Source: Parvularcula sp.
GTDB taxonomy: Bacteria; Pseudomonadota; Alphaproteobacteria; Caulobacterales; Parvularculaceae
Length of the DNA stretch: 64,000 nucleotides
Direction: 5' to 3'
Assembly: GCA_002704915.1 (NCBI GenBank)
Contig: PAIP01000068.1
Span: 186,001 to 250,000, forward strand
Shown: one piece after another, positions 16,778-25,673 of the stretch
Numbering within the stretch: the first letter of the stretch is position 1
How the letters are laid out: the number at the start of each line of letters is the position of its first letter
The notes under the pieces: generated by a model
Told to the model about the DNA's origin: nothing
The model's database searches: none
Seen by the model: only the letters and a program-made list of their open reading frames with translations
Position numbers and translations under genes: made by a program

Positions 16778-18337
16778 ATGGCGTTCTTCACCCGGAAAGG
16801 GCTGTCCGTGCAAAACGGGGGCGATGATCAGCAACCAGGGTTCGGCATAAGGCTGGCGAAAGCCGGGAGCTGGTCCATCCTCGGAAAGTTTGCAGGACGG
16901 CTGATAGATCTTTTCACGCTGATCATTCTGACCAATGCGCTTCAACCGACAGACTTTGGTCTGGTGGCCCAGGCCATGACGGTCATCATCATTGTCGAAG
17001 CCGTGACCTCAATGCCCATCGGACAGCCTTTATTGCGCATGAAGGCGCCCGAAGGCGCCGCATATGATACCGGCTTTACGCTGACTTTTCTGCGCGCGAT
17101 CGGCATCGGCGTCATAATAATTGTCTTGTCTCATCCGCTTGCTGCGTTTTTTCACGAGCCGCGCCTGCCTCCTCTCCTCGCCATTCTGGCCCTGGCGCCA
17201 ATCCTGCGGGGCTGCATCAGCCCGTTAATGGTGGAATTCATTCGCAGCTATAATCTGCGCCCGGAAGCCATGATGGATATCTTTTCGAAACTGGCCTCCC
17301 TGGCGGTTGTCATTATCATGGTCTGGCTGTCGCCGAGCTACTGGGCGATTATCGCCGCTACAGTCACGACGCCTGCCGTGCTTTGCTTAATGAGCTATGC
17401 ACTGGCGCCGTATCGTCCGCGCCTGTCGTTGAAATATTGGCGCAGTTTCGCTGACGTCATCGGCTGGAACGCGGTGATCGCAGCGTTAAACGCGATATTC
17501 TTTCAAATCGATCGCGTCCTTCTGGGCCGCGCTCTTGGGAATGCCGATTTCGGACGGTATGCGGTCAGCCGCACATTCGTGGATATCCCCCACCAGGCCA
17601 TACTGGCGCCGCTCACGCGGCCAATGACCGCTTCCTTCGCACAAACGGAAAATGAAGGGCGCCGTCAAACGCTCTGGCTGAAATGCGCGCATTCCATGTT
17701 CTTTATTGTCGGACCTGTATTGGTGACGATGGCGATTCTGGCGGAGCAGATCATTTTCATTGTCACCGGACCGGACTGGAAAGGCGCTGGAGTTTATCTT
17801 AGCGGCCTCGCCCTTGCCTTGTTGCCGTCGCTTCCCAACTATCCCCTGAACACGTTGGCTATTTCCATGTATCGCACAGGCATGGCGGCGCAGCGCGTTT
17901 TTATTCAATTTTCCATTACGATTCCGCTGATGATTGTGTTTGTGCAATGGCACGGCGCCGTTGGGGCGATAGTCGCCCGAGGCGCAATCAGCATTTTCAT
18001 GCTCTTTATCTCTGCGTTTTTTGTCCGTCGTCTTTTGAATCTTTCTGTCGCCAGGCAATTGGCGGTTCATTGGCGCACGGCGGTCGGGCTCGCGGCTATG
18101 GCGCTCGTCATGCTTCTTTTTAGAGACTTCGTAGCGGCGGAATCGTCACGGCTTATGGCTGCAGTAAAAGGCGGGATCGTTTTTTCGCTGGGCGGCGTCA
18201 CATATCTTGCGGTCAATTTAGGGCTTTGGCGCATCTTCGGCATGCCGCAGTCACTCGAATCAATTTTCGTCACCCAGTGCAACGCGGTGATGCAATCTTA
18301 TCGAAACCGCCGCGCGTCAAGAACTCCTCAGCCCTAG
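16778..18337 (+). CDS. Wzx-like oligosaccharide flippase
   Basis: 519 residues and about 12-14 hydrophobic helices throughout, the layout of the polysaccharide transporter/MOP superfamily. The N-terminal amphipathic piece GSWSILGKFAGRLIDLFTLIILTNAL and FQIDRVLLGRALGNADFGRYAVS at about 240-265 are family-typical. It would flip undecaprenyl-diphosphate-linked repeat units to the periplasmic face for polymerisation. It converges on the Wzy-like gene with a 21-bp overlap. Length and composition match neighbouring GC-rich genes, unlike the sulfotransferase upstream. Confidence 0.88.
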   Translation: MAFFTRKGLSVQNGGDDQQPGFGIRLAKAGSWSILGKFAGRLIDLFTLIILTNALQPTDFGLVAQAMTVIIIVEAVTSMPIGQPLLRMKAPEGAAYDTGFTLTFLRAIGIGVIIIVLSHPLAAFFHEPRLPPLLAILALAPILRGCISPLMVEFIRSYNLRPEAMMDIFSKLASLAVVIIMVWLSPSYWAIIAATVTTPAVLCLMSYALAPYRPRLSLKYWRSFADVIGWNAVIAALNAIFFQIDRVLLGRALGNADFGRYAVSRTFVDIPHQAILAPLTRPMTASFAQTENEGRRQTLWLKCAHSMFFIVGPVLVTMAILAEQIIFIVTGPDWKGAGVYLSGLALALLPSLPNYPLNTLAISMYRTGMAAQRVFIQFSITIPLMIVFVQWHGAVGAIVARGAISIFMLFISAFFVRRLLNLSVARQLAVHWRTAVGLAAMALVMLLFRDFVAAESSRLMAAVKGGIVFSLGGVTYLAVNLGLWRIFGMPQSLESIFVTQCNAVMQSYRNRRASRTPQP

Positions 18338-19684
18338 GGACGCGCCCGAAATCATGCCGAAAATAATCCCCGGATCCGGCGACGCCCCGGAGACGAGCGC
18401 CGGCAGAAAAACCGAGAACGCCCCCCATGCCAGCGCGGAGCCGACATTCGATCGAAAATCTTCAACGGCATGATAGGTCGACATTGCAAATGGCTTCAGA
18501 ACGCTGACCAGAAACCATACGAATGTGACGACGCCGATCACGCCGGTGCTGCCCATGATGGCGGTGGCGATGCTTGATGATCTGAAACTTCCGGCTCCGA
18601 TCCCTATTCCCCAGGTCGACATAAAGAAATCGATACCCTGCAAAGCCCAGAACAGCCGCTGCTCCCCCGAATCGGAGGCGCTTTTTTCCACCGTCAGCTT
18701 GCGAATGACATCGAGGAAAGACTGCGCCAGATCGGGATTCGTCATGAAAAGCGTCAGCACTGCGAGAAGACCCGCTATTGAGCCCCCAGCCGCCGCAACA
18801 ATCAGTTTCGGTCTGAACATGGCCGGTTGCAGCACGCCACGGAGCAAAAAAATGAAAACATAGGCGGCGAGGCTGACGAGAGCGGTCGAAGACAAGGATA
18901 AAACCAGCAAGGGAAGCAACATGGCTGCGCTGACGCCCGTGGCGCGCGGCCAGACATCGCGCAGCCAAAGCTCAAAACTGCACACAAACCAGGGAAGCGC
19001 AAAAGCCGCATAGGCGGAAGGCTCCGGAAAGATCCCGTTAATCCGGGTAAAGCCGTCAATCGCCTGATTGTGCTGCGCGTAATTGGCGTTCCTGAAAAAC
19101 TCCAGAAAAGCTTCGAAAGGCGTGCCCGAAAGAAAAAGATCGGCTACGCCTAACCCCGCATGGGTTACGGCGATGGCAACGATCGTCATCACCAGAACGC
19201 GCGGCGCCGAGGGCTGCTGAACGGCGATCCAGGCTGAAAGCGCGGCCATCATCGTTGCAAGCATGTAGAACGCCGTCGTGATGTTCTGGTTTGTAAAATG
19301 AAGCAGGGCCGTATCGAAACGCGACGTCAATCCTCGCGGGTTCATCGGAACCACCTGAAAATCGCCGGCGAAAATTAACGGCAACAGAAATGCCGAGAGC
19401 GCTCCATAGGCGCAAAACACGACCAGCGGGAAATTTTGGACAATGGCTGTGGGCAGGAGCGCTGCGCGACGCGCGCCCGGCAGGCAGACGGCTGCGGAAA
19501 GTATCACCATTGCGAGCAAAGAGGGTCGCACGGAAGCGCCCCCAAGCGATGTTAAGATCATCGCTGCGGAGCCGCCCATTAGCGTGAAAAGCATGACGGC
19601 GACAAGCAAGGACAAAGGACCGCGGGTGAACAGGAGGTATCCGCACACGGCCAAGACCGCCAGACCGAAAATGCTAAGGCTCAT
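18317..19684 (-). CDS. Wzy-like O-antigen/exopolysaccharide polymerase
   Basis: 455 residues with about 11-12 transmembrane helices and one larger periplasmic loop (about 190-230) containing NGIFPEPSAYAAFALPW. This resembles the catalytic loop of the O-antigen ligase/polymerase family, in which a Pro-Glu-Ser/Ala motif follows the transmembrane bundle. It would polymerise lipid-linked repeat units in the periplasm. It lies directly downstream of a GT4 gene, 6 bp away, and the BY-kinase gene on the same strand, forming a group BY-kinase, GT4, Wzy. Sequence divergence in this family is high, so the assignment rests on topology, the loop motif and context. Confidence 0.8.
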   Translation of the reverse strand: MSLSIFGLAVLAVCGYLLFTRGPLSLLVAVMLFTLMGGSAAMILTSLGGASVRPSLLAMVILSAAVCLPGARRAALLPTAIVQNFPLVVFCAYGALSAFLLPLIFAGDFQVVPMNPRGLTSRFDTALLHFTNQNITTAFYMLATMMAALSAWIAVQQPSAPRVLVMTIVAIAVTHAGLGVADLFLSGTPFEAFLEFFRNANYAQHNQAIDGFTRINGIFPEPSAYAAFALPWFVCSFELWLRDVWPRATGVSAAMLLPLLVLSLSSTALVSLAAYVFIFLLRGVLQPAMFRPKLIVAAAGGSIAGLLAVLTLFMTNPDLAQSFLDVIRKLTVEKSASDSGEQRLFWALQGIDFFMSTWGIGIGAGSFRSSSIATAIMGSTGVIGVVTFVWFLVSVLKPFAMSTYHAVEDFRSNVGSALAWGAFSVFLPALVSGASPDPGIIFGMISGASLGLRSS

Positions 19685-19690
19685 CTTCCG

Positions 19691-20827
19691 TCAGTTTCCT
19701 GCGCCGGCGCTGGCGAAGACCGGAGCCTTTGCGGGCGCGCCGCCAGCAAGGCTCCGCTCCACGACGGCGCGGATATTTCGGTCAAAATGATGCGGTGCGA
19801 ATCGCTTCGCATTTTCCATGGCGGCGGCGGGTCTGAAATCGGCGAGCCAGTTTTCGCAAGCCTCCACCGCCGCGATCAGCGCGTCTGGCGTCTGCTCGTG
19901 GAAGAAAAGCCCTGTTTCCTTGTCGACGATAGTCTCCAGCGCGCCGCCCCGGCCATAGGCGATCACCGGACGCCCGGAGGCGTTCGCCTCCACAGGGATG
20001 ATGCCAAAGTCTTCCTCCGGCGGAAAAATCAAAGCCCGGCAGGAAGCGTAGGCCTTGCGCAATTCGTCGAAATTGAGCCGTTCAACGATTTGGATATTCG
20101 GCCCCGCGCGCTTGGCGATGTCTTTTGCAAGCTCGCCTGCGCCCACCATCAACAACGGCAATCCAAGTTTCGTAAAAGCGTCGGCCACAAGACCCGCCCT
20201 TTTGTAAGGCGTCATCTGACCCACCCAGAGATAACGATCGCTCACTTCGGTCGACGGCGTGAAGAGATCTGTGTCGACCGGCGGATGCACCACCACCGCG
20301 TCGCGACCCCATGACTTGGCGATGCGTTTGCGGATAAACTCCGAATTGGCGATAAAAGCATCCACCCTGTTCGCTGAGGTGGCGTCCCAGCCGCGCATGT
20401 AATGAAACATCAGCGGCATGGCTGCACGGGCGACAGCGCCAGCCTGCGAGCGATAGTCATGATAGTGGTCCCATAAATAGCGCATGGGAGAATGACAGTA
20501 ACAGACATGCGCAGCCGATGGCGGCGATATCACGCCCTTGGCGGGACCGGACTCGCTGCTGATGACGAGATCATAGCCGCGCAAATCAAGCCCTTCGAGC
20601 GCCATGGGCATCAGCGGCAGATATTTCTGATAGTGCTTTTTTGCTTGCGGAAGCTTTTGAATAAAGGTCGTCTTTACATTCCGGTTGCGAATTTTCTGCG
20701 AAACCGCAGCCGGATCATAAACATGCGTAAATATATCCGCTTGCGGATATAGGTCGAGGAGACGTTCAAGCACGCGCTCGCCGCCGCGCATCGCGACGAG
20801 CCAATAATGTATGATTGCAACCCTCAT
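19691..20827 (-). CDS. Glycosyltransferase family 4 (WbaZ/mannosyltransferase-like)
   Basis: 378 residues. It starts MRVAIIHYWLVAMRGGERVLE, the typical N-terminus of WbaZ-like GT4 enzymes, contains VCYCHSPMRYLWDHYHDY, and in the C-terminal domain RYLWVGQMTPYKRAGLV and FPPEEDFGIIPVEANASGRPVIAYG, the E-x7-E donor-binding motif. It would transfer a hexose, possibly mannose, from an NDP-sugar to the lipid-linked oligosaccharide. It lies between the BY-kinase and polymerase genes in the same direction. Confidence 0.92.
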   Translation of the reverse strand: MRVAIIHYWLVAMRGGERVLERLLDLYPQADIFTHVYDPAAVSQKIRNRNVKTTFIQKLPQAKKHYQKYLPLMPMALEGLDLRGYDLVISSESGPAKGVISPPSAAHVCYCHSPMRYLWDHYHDYRSQAGAVARAAMPLMFHYMRGWDATSANRVDAFIANSEFIRKRIAKSWGRDAVVVHPPVDTDLFTPSTEVSDRYLWVGQMTPYKRAGLVADAFTKLGLPLLMVGAGELAKDIAKRAGPNIQIVERLNFDELRKAYASCRALIFPPEEDFGIIPVEANASGRPVIAYGRGGALETIVDKETGLFFHEQTPDALIAAVEACENWLADFRPAAAMENAKRFAPHHFDRNIRAVVERSLAGGAPAKAPVFASAGAGN

Positions 20828-20860
20828 CGCTGATAATCCAGCCTTGCCTGCCTTTATCGT

Positions 20861-23119
20861 TCAGGCGAAGTAATGCCCTATATATTTGTTGCTGTAGGAA
20901 AGCGTGTCTTCGACGCCGAACCGGCTTTGCAGCTTCGCATTGACCCGCGTAAGCGCGACGCCCACCGCGTCCAGTGTGTGGTCCGGCAATGTCCTGATCG
21001 CCTGGCGCACCGTGTTCACCCGAGTTTTCCGCCAATGCACCGCGAAGAGAACGAAATCGGCATGCGCCGCAATCTTGCGGGCCTCCGCAAACGGCATGAC
21101 CGGCGCGCCATCGAGAATGATGATTTCATAACGGCGCTTCAACTCGTCGATGAAACCCGCAAATCGCTCATCGTCAGCGAACTGTTCATTGTCGCGACTG
21201 GAATCGCAATTCTTCAAGATATCCGGACGATCCGGCCGTGTTGTGACGATTGCATCATCAAGCGAGGCGTCGCCCTGAAGCACATCGGAAACGCCGAACT
21301 CCACCGCCTTGCCGTTCAGGCGTGACAGGTCCCGCTTCATGCGGTCACAATCGACAATGATTGTTTTCTCGCCGGCGCGCGCGGCGGCGATCCCCAAGGC
21401 GGCCGTCAAGGTTGTCTTGCCTTCGTCAGGCACGGCCGAGGTGACATATATCACATGCGGCCCGGGATGGCCCAATCGAAACTGAATAGAGGTCATCAAA
21501 CTCGAAAGGGATTCCGATAATGGCGAATGCGGATGGTTGATGACCGTCGACAATACGCTCTTGTCGTGAGGCGACACCGTATGATTGAGCGGCACGGCGC
21601 CCACCGCCGGCGCGCCCAGCTTTTGCTCGACTTCCGTTGTCGAAGTGAAGCCGCCATATGTCATCTCCATGATGAAAGCGGCGACGGCGGCGACCGTGCC
21701 GCCCAGGATAATGCCGAAAACAAGATTCAGGGGAATATTCGGCTTGCTGGGCGCACTGGGCACGCGGGCGGCGGTGATGATGCGCGCGTCAGGCTTTTCG
21801 ACGCCTTCGCGCGCCACGATTTCCTTATAGCTATTGAGGAAACTTTCATACAGCGCCTGCGAAGCGCGGGCGCGCCGCTCAAGATCACCAAGCTCGACCG
21901 AAGCGGTGTTGTTCTTGGCGAGCTCCTGTTTGAGCTGGTTCAGGCTCGCCGTCAGGGAGGCGACCCGCTGGCGGGAGACATTATATTTTCCCTCAAGTCC
22001 TGAAATCACGCGGTTGATTTCGGTCTGGATCTGCTCGTCGATATCGCGCAGCTCCGCTTCGCCTTTTTTCAGCTCCGGGTGATCTGGCCCATACCGCCCG
22101 CTCAAATCTGCAACACGCATGCTGATATTCGCCCGTTGCGCGCGCAGCGATTGAACGACGCCGGAGGCAAGAACATCGCTCACATCATCCCCAGCCGACC
22201 CCACCTCAAGACGCTGGCGTGCAGTCGTCAGCCGCGCAACATCTTCCGCCGCCACGGCCTTGGCCTGCGCGAGCTGTTGATTGAGCGCAGAAATATCCTG
22301 TTCGGTAAGGGTTGCGCCGGTCGTGCTGAGCATATTGTTGGCGATGCGAAATTCCTGCACCTTTTCCTGATCGCTTTGCGCCTGCTGGCGCAGCTCTTCG
22401 ATCTTGCGGTTGAGGAAGTCGGCATTTCCACGGCTTGATTGTTGCTTGCGGCTCAACTGGTCGTGGACATAAGCGCCGGCATAAGCGTCGGCCATCTGGG
22501 CGGCGCGATAGGGGTTGCTGTGGATATAGGTAATTTGGAGAGAGTAGGTGTTGCCGATGCGCGAGGCCCGCAAGCCGCTGCGCAAATAGTCTGCAACCAA
22601 GGGTCGCGAAGCCTCTAACGCCTCTTCCGTCGGCGCGAGCCGCGGCTCCGCCGGAGCAGCGCCGAACAGCCTGGCGAGCAATGACGGCTTGGCGTCCGCA
22701 GACATCAATAGCGGGCTGAACTCAGGGTCGTGAACAAGATCGAGCTGATCTACGATGGTGAGCGCGAGTTCGCGGGAATAAAGAATGCGCAGCTCTGTGC
22801 TTAGCTCCGCCTCCCCGCGCAGGATTTCCGACCCCTCCTCAAGCACATCGGGCGTGGCCTCCCCGCGTGTATTGAGGACCACCTCCGCCGACGCCGTGTA
22901 TTGTTTTGGCGTCGTAAATGTCTTGATCACGCTCAATGTAAAAATCGCAAGAAAGATTACGACCGCAAGACCCAGCCGGCGCAGAAAGAGACTCTTCAGC
23001 ATATCGAGATCGATGCGGTCGCCGCCGCGTGTCGAGTCAAAAGCCGATTTCTGGCGCGCGCCTTCTTCCGGGCGCCAGAATTGCGCTTCTTTCGGGGTGA
23101 TGATCTCAGGCAAGCTCAT
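20861..23119 (-). CDS. Polysaccharide co-polymerase and BY-kinase (Wzc/ExoP-like)
   Basis: 752 residues in one chain. An N-terminal Wzz domain with TM1 near 48-68 is followed by a coiled-coil periplasmic region (about 220-400) and GNVR-type RVPSAPSKPNIPLNLVFGIILGG leading into TM2 (about 465-490). The cytoplasmic kinase has Walker A AVPDEGKTTL (about 562-570), Walker A' TIIVDCDRM and Walker B IIILDGAP. The C-terminus ends with three tyrosines in SYSNKYIGHYFA, a short version of the Tyr cluster used for trans-autophosphorylation. It controls polymer length and couples polymerisation to export through the Wza-like lipoprotein. It follows an outer-membrane barrel gene, and the two probably share a transcript. 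Confidence 0.94.
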   Translation of the reverse strand: MSLPEIITPKEAQFWRPEEGARQKSAFDSTRGGDRIDLDMLKSLFLRRLGLAVVIFLAIFTLSVIKTFTTPKQYTASAEVVLNTRGEATPDVLEEGSEILRGEAELSTELRILYSRELALTIVDQLDLVHDPEFSPLLMSADAKPSLLARLFGAAPAEPRLAPTEEALEASRPLVADYLRSGLRASRIGNTYSLQITYIHSNPYRAAQMADAYAGAYVHDQLSRKQQSSRGNADFLNRKIEELRQQAQSDQEKVQEFRIANNMLSTTGATLTEQDISALNQQLAQAKAVAAEDVARLTTARQRLEVGSAGDDVSDVLASGVVQSLRAQRANISMRVADLSGRYGPDHPELKKGEAELRDIDEQIQTEINRVISGLEGKYNVSRQRVASLTASLNQLKQELAKNNTASVELGDLERRARASQALYESFLNSYKEIVAREGVEKPDARIITAARVPSAPSKPNIPLNLVFGIILGGTVAAVAAFIMEMTYGGFTSTTEVEQKLGAPAVGAVPLNHTVSPHDKSVLSTVINHPHSPLSESLSSLMTSIQFRLGHPGPHVIYVTSAVPDEGKTTLTAALGIAAARAGEKTIIVDCDRMKRDLSRLNGKAVEFGVSDVLQGDASLDDAIVTTRPDRPDILKNCDSSRDNEQFADDERFAGFIDELKRRYEIIILDGAPVMPFAEARKIAAHADFVLFAVHWRKTRVNTVRQAIRTLPDHTLDAVGVALTRVNAKLQSRFGVEDTLSYSNKYIGHYFA

Positions 23120-23166
23120 TCGGCTTTCCGATCTTCCTGTTTTGACCCGCCGTCACACCGTTCATT

Positions 23167-24447
23167 TCAGGCCATCACCGACAGCTTGAAGGCGAGCGTG
23201 TAGCGTTCGAAGTTCTGTCCCGGCGCAGCGGTCGGCGAGAGCGAGCGATCGGCGTAAGACGCACGCACCCCGAGGGCCAAATGGCGGTTCAGCTTGTAGT
23301 CGCCGCCGATCTGCGCTTCATATCGCTCTGCGGTCGCATTGAGATTTTCAAAATTCTCACGCGCATAACTCATCATGCCGGTGACGATGAAGTTACGCAG
23401 CAACTCATAATCGACCGTCGCCGAAGACCGAGTAACCGTAATAGCGTCCACTTGTGAGAACGCGCTCGTCAGAATTTCCTGCCCGCTATTGATAGAGACA
23501 CTAATTAACGGCGTGGGATGCCAGTCCACAGACGCTGCAATACTGACCCCGTCAAAATCGGAAAAGCTGTCATCGTCGAAGGTTGTCTTGCGATAACCGA
23601 CAATCACACTACTGCTGATGAGTTCCGTCAGATTGTAGGCAAATCCGGCGCCCGCAGAAACCGATTGCGAGTCACGGCTGACGCCAGCCTCTTCATTTGT
23701 GAAATCATTTTTCGAGATGGTTCCATTGACGAGAAAAGAGAGGCGTTCGCTTGCGTCGATGCTGGCCGTTGTCGAATTCGAGACAGTGTTCCGGTCCCGG
23801 AAATCCTGATCAATATCGCCTTGCGCCGTTTCGATATCGCTATAATCGACCTTTGAAAAGGTAGCTTCATTGCGCAGGCCGAAACCGCCGAAGTCATGAC
23901 TGAATCCTACTGCAAAGTCAGCAGTCTTGCGTTCCAGCGGCGCACCGAAACCCAGGTCATTTTCAACTGTGCCGCGCGCTGCTTCCTGATCGCGAAACGC
24001 CGCCCGCGCCGCATAAGTCGTGGACGGTCCGATCAGACCCAGCGCGCTCAGCGACGCAGCGTAGTTGTTTCGGTTCTGCTGCGTAATATCGAAATAACGA
24101 TTGGCGTCCGCACTGAGCGACAACTGAACGGCATGGCGCGGACGCACATAACGAATATCTGCATTGGCGGAAAGGAAGGCGACGCCGTCCGACTGAGCGT
24201 CGACGCCGGAACTCAAGACATTGCTGTCGAGACGCACGCCGCTGTCGATACGCGGCAACAGTTTTACACCGTGAAAGTCGAAGCCTTTTGCATCATATGC
24301 CGGCTGAGGCCGCTTTCCGGCGACGTCTGGCGGCGAGGCGATGAAAATATCCTGCGCCGCCGCCGCTTTGCCGGAGATGGCCGCGATCACGCCGGCGGCG
24401 GCGTTTGCGAAATTGCGATGTCGAGTTACTCCGCTCACCGCTGCCAA
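23167..24447 (-). CDS. Outer-membrane beta-barrel protein (BBP2/exopolysaccharide-locus type)
   Basis: 426 residues: N-terminal signal-like segment (about 1-32, ending AAAAQD), then many short amphipathic strands joined by acidic turns, and the C-terminal strand RYTLAFKLSVMA. The pattern matches the outer-membrane beta-barrel family repeatedly found next to Wzc/ExoP genes in alphaproteobacteria, proposed as the outer-membrane conduit for the polymer. This would fit with the Wza-like lipoprotein of this locus being too short to make its own pore. The TTG start at 24447 has AGGGAG at good spacing; a GTG three codons later is the alternative. The gene is divergent from the EEP-family gene. Confidence 0.78.
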   Translation of the reverse strand: MAAVSGVTRHRNFANAAAGVIAAISGKAAAAQDIFIASPPDVAGKRPQPAYDAKGFDFHGVKLLPRIDSGVRLDSNVLSSGVDAQSDGVAFLSANADIRYVRPRHAVQLSLSADANRYFDITQQNRNNYAASLSALGLIGPSTTYAARAAFRDQEAARGTVENDLGFGAPLERKTADFAVGFSHDFGGFGLRNEATFSKVDYSDIETAQGDIDQDFRDRNTVSNSTTASIDASERLSFLVNGTISKNDFTNEEAGVSRDSQSVSAGAGFAYNLTELISSSVIVGYRKTTFDDDSFSDFDGVSIAASVDWHPTPLISVSINSGQEILTSAFSQVDAITVTRSSATVDYELLRNFIVTGMMSYARENFENLNATAERYEAQIGGDYKLNRHLALGVRASYADRSLSPTAAPGQNFERYTLAFKLSVMA

Positions 24448-24635
24448 ACGCCTGTCTCCCTCACTGCCTTGATGAACAGCTCAAAGCCGTCATCGGCGCG
24501 ACGCGTCCCGGGCGGATTTGCAAGCAGTTGTAAAATCCGCAGCTCCAAGCTTATGATAGCGAAAATTGGTGCGCTGCACAATGGCAATGCCGCGTTGCAG
24601 CGAACAAGGGGCGATTTGCCAGACGTCAGGTCACG

Positions 24636-25673
24636 ATGACGCCGATCATACGCAGAAGCGCTTTGCCGCCGCGAATTTTCCTGAAACCTTTTCAAGAGGT
24701 TGTCAGTTGGATCAGCTCGGCTTGCGCCTTCTTGTTGCTGCTCTCCCAAGCTGGACAATGGCTCCCGCCGGCCGATCTGTTAAACCATCTCCTGCCTCAA
24801 CTCCTTATGGTTTCGGCGATTTTTGTTGCAATGCAACTTGGCTTCGCCATCCGCTACAGAAACAGTCTCTGGGCGCCGCTGGCTATTGCCTGCCTGGTGA
24901 TCGGCGTGGCTGGCCGGATGGTGCTTCCCGAGATAGCGGCCGCCGCCCCTTCCCCGCCCGATCGCCATGGCCGAAATTATCGCTTTGCGGTCTTTAACAT
25001 GAAGCAGAAAAACCACACGCCTGACGCCGTTATCGACTGGCTGACAAACAACGCATTCGATTTCGCCGTTCTGCTTGAGGCCGATGCATCTGTTATTCGC
25101 GCGGTAGACCGGGCTTATCCCCACGCCGCCAATTGTCTCGAAAACAAGCGGCGCTGTTCAACGGTGGTGATCTCTGCGCGAGCGCCGGCGAAAATCAGGG
25201 GGCTAGCCAGTTGGGATCCGCAAAACCGCAAATCTCTCTCTGCGATCGAAACGGTTTTTTGCCTCGACGGCCAGGAGCTTACCATTATCGGCGCACACCT
25301 ATCGCGACCCTGGCCGCCTTTTGCACAAAATCGCGACCTGAAAGATCTCCTCCGGCATGTGGCGGCGAGCAACGACCGCAACATAATTGTTGCCGGCGAC
25401 TTCAACTCGACGCCTTGGTCTTTCAGATTTCGCGCATTCGATCGCAAGCTGGGCCTTACCCGCGTAACGCGCAGCCTTTTCACCTGGCCAGCGGACCGGA
25501 TTGTCCCTCCGCTCTTGCCGCTCGATCATATTTTTGTAAGCCGGGGCATACGCGCAGGCGCGCCGCATACGGCTGCGGCAAACGGCTCCGATCACCGTCC
25601 CGTAGTGATGACATTTTCACTTTCTCAAAGTGGAGATCATGCGCATCAGGCAGTATGCAGTACTTCGTCATGA
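24636..25673 (+). CDS. Membrane-anchored endonuclease/exonuclease/phosphatase (EEP) family protein
   Basis: 345 residues. Three hydrophobic segments lie between about 25 and 100, so it is anchored in the inner membrane. The C-terminal EEP domain starts RFAVFNMKQKN and keeps the catalytic blocks: EADASV (metal-binding Glu), GAHLSRPWPP, VAGDFNSTPWS (about 252-262), PLDHIFVS (about 292-299) and GSDHRPVVM (about 316-324). The domain probably faces the periplasm and hydrolyses a phosphodiester or phosphomonoester; relatives are common in exopolysaccharide loci with no proven substrate. It overlaps the following nucleotidyltransferase by 19 bp, so it may be co-expressed with the lasso cluster. Confidence 0.82.
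   Translation: MTPIIRRSALPPRIFLKPFQEVVSWISSACAFLLLLSQAGQWLPPADLLNHLLPQLLMVSAIFVAMQLGFAIRYRNSLWAPLAIACLVIGVAGRMVLPEIAAAAPSPPDRHGRNYRFAVFNMKQKNHTPDAVIDWLTNNAFDFAVLLEADASVIRAVDRAYPHAANCLENKRRCSTVVISARAPAKIRGLASWDPQNRKSLSAIETVFCLDGQELTIIGAHLSRPWPPFAQNRDLKDLLRHVAASNDRNIIVAGDFNSTPWSFRFRAFDRKLGLTRVTRSLFTWPADRIVPPLLPLDHIFVSRGIRAGAPHTAAANGSDHRPVVMTFSLSQSGDHAHQAVCSTSS

Noticed and set aside
25133-25654. Long upstream extension of the nucleotidyltransferase frame
   Set aside because: It is the out-of-frame shadow of the EEP-family gene; the conserved protein begins at 25655 or 25670.
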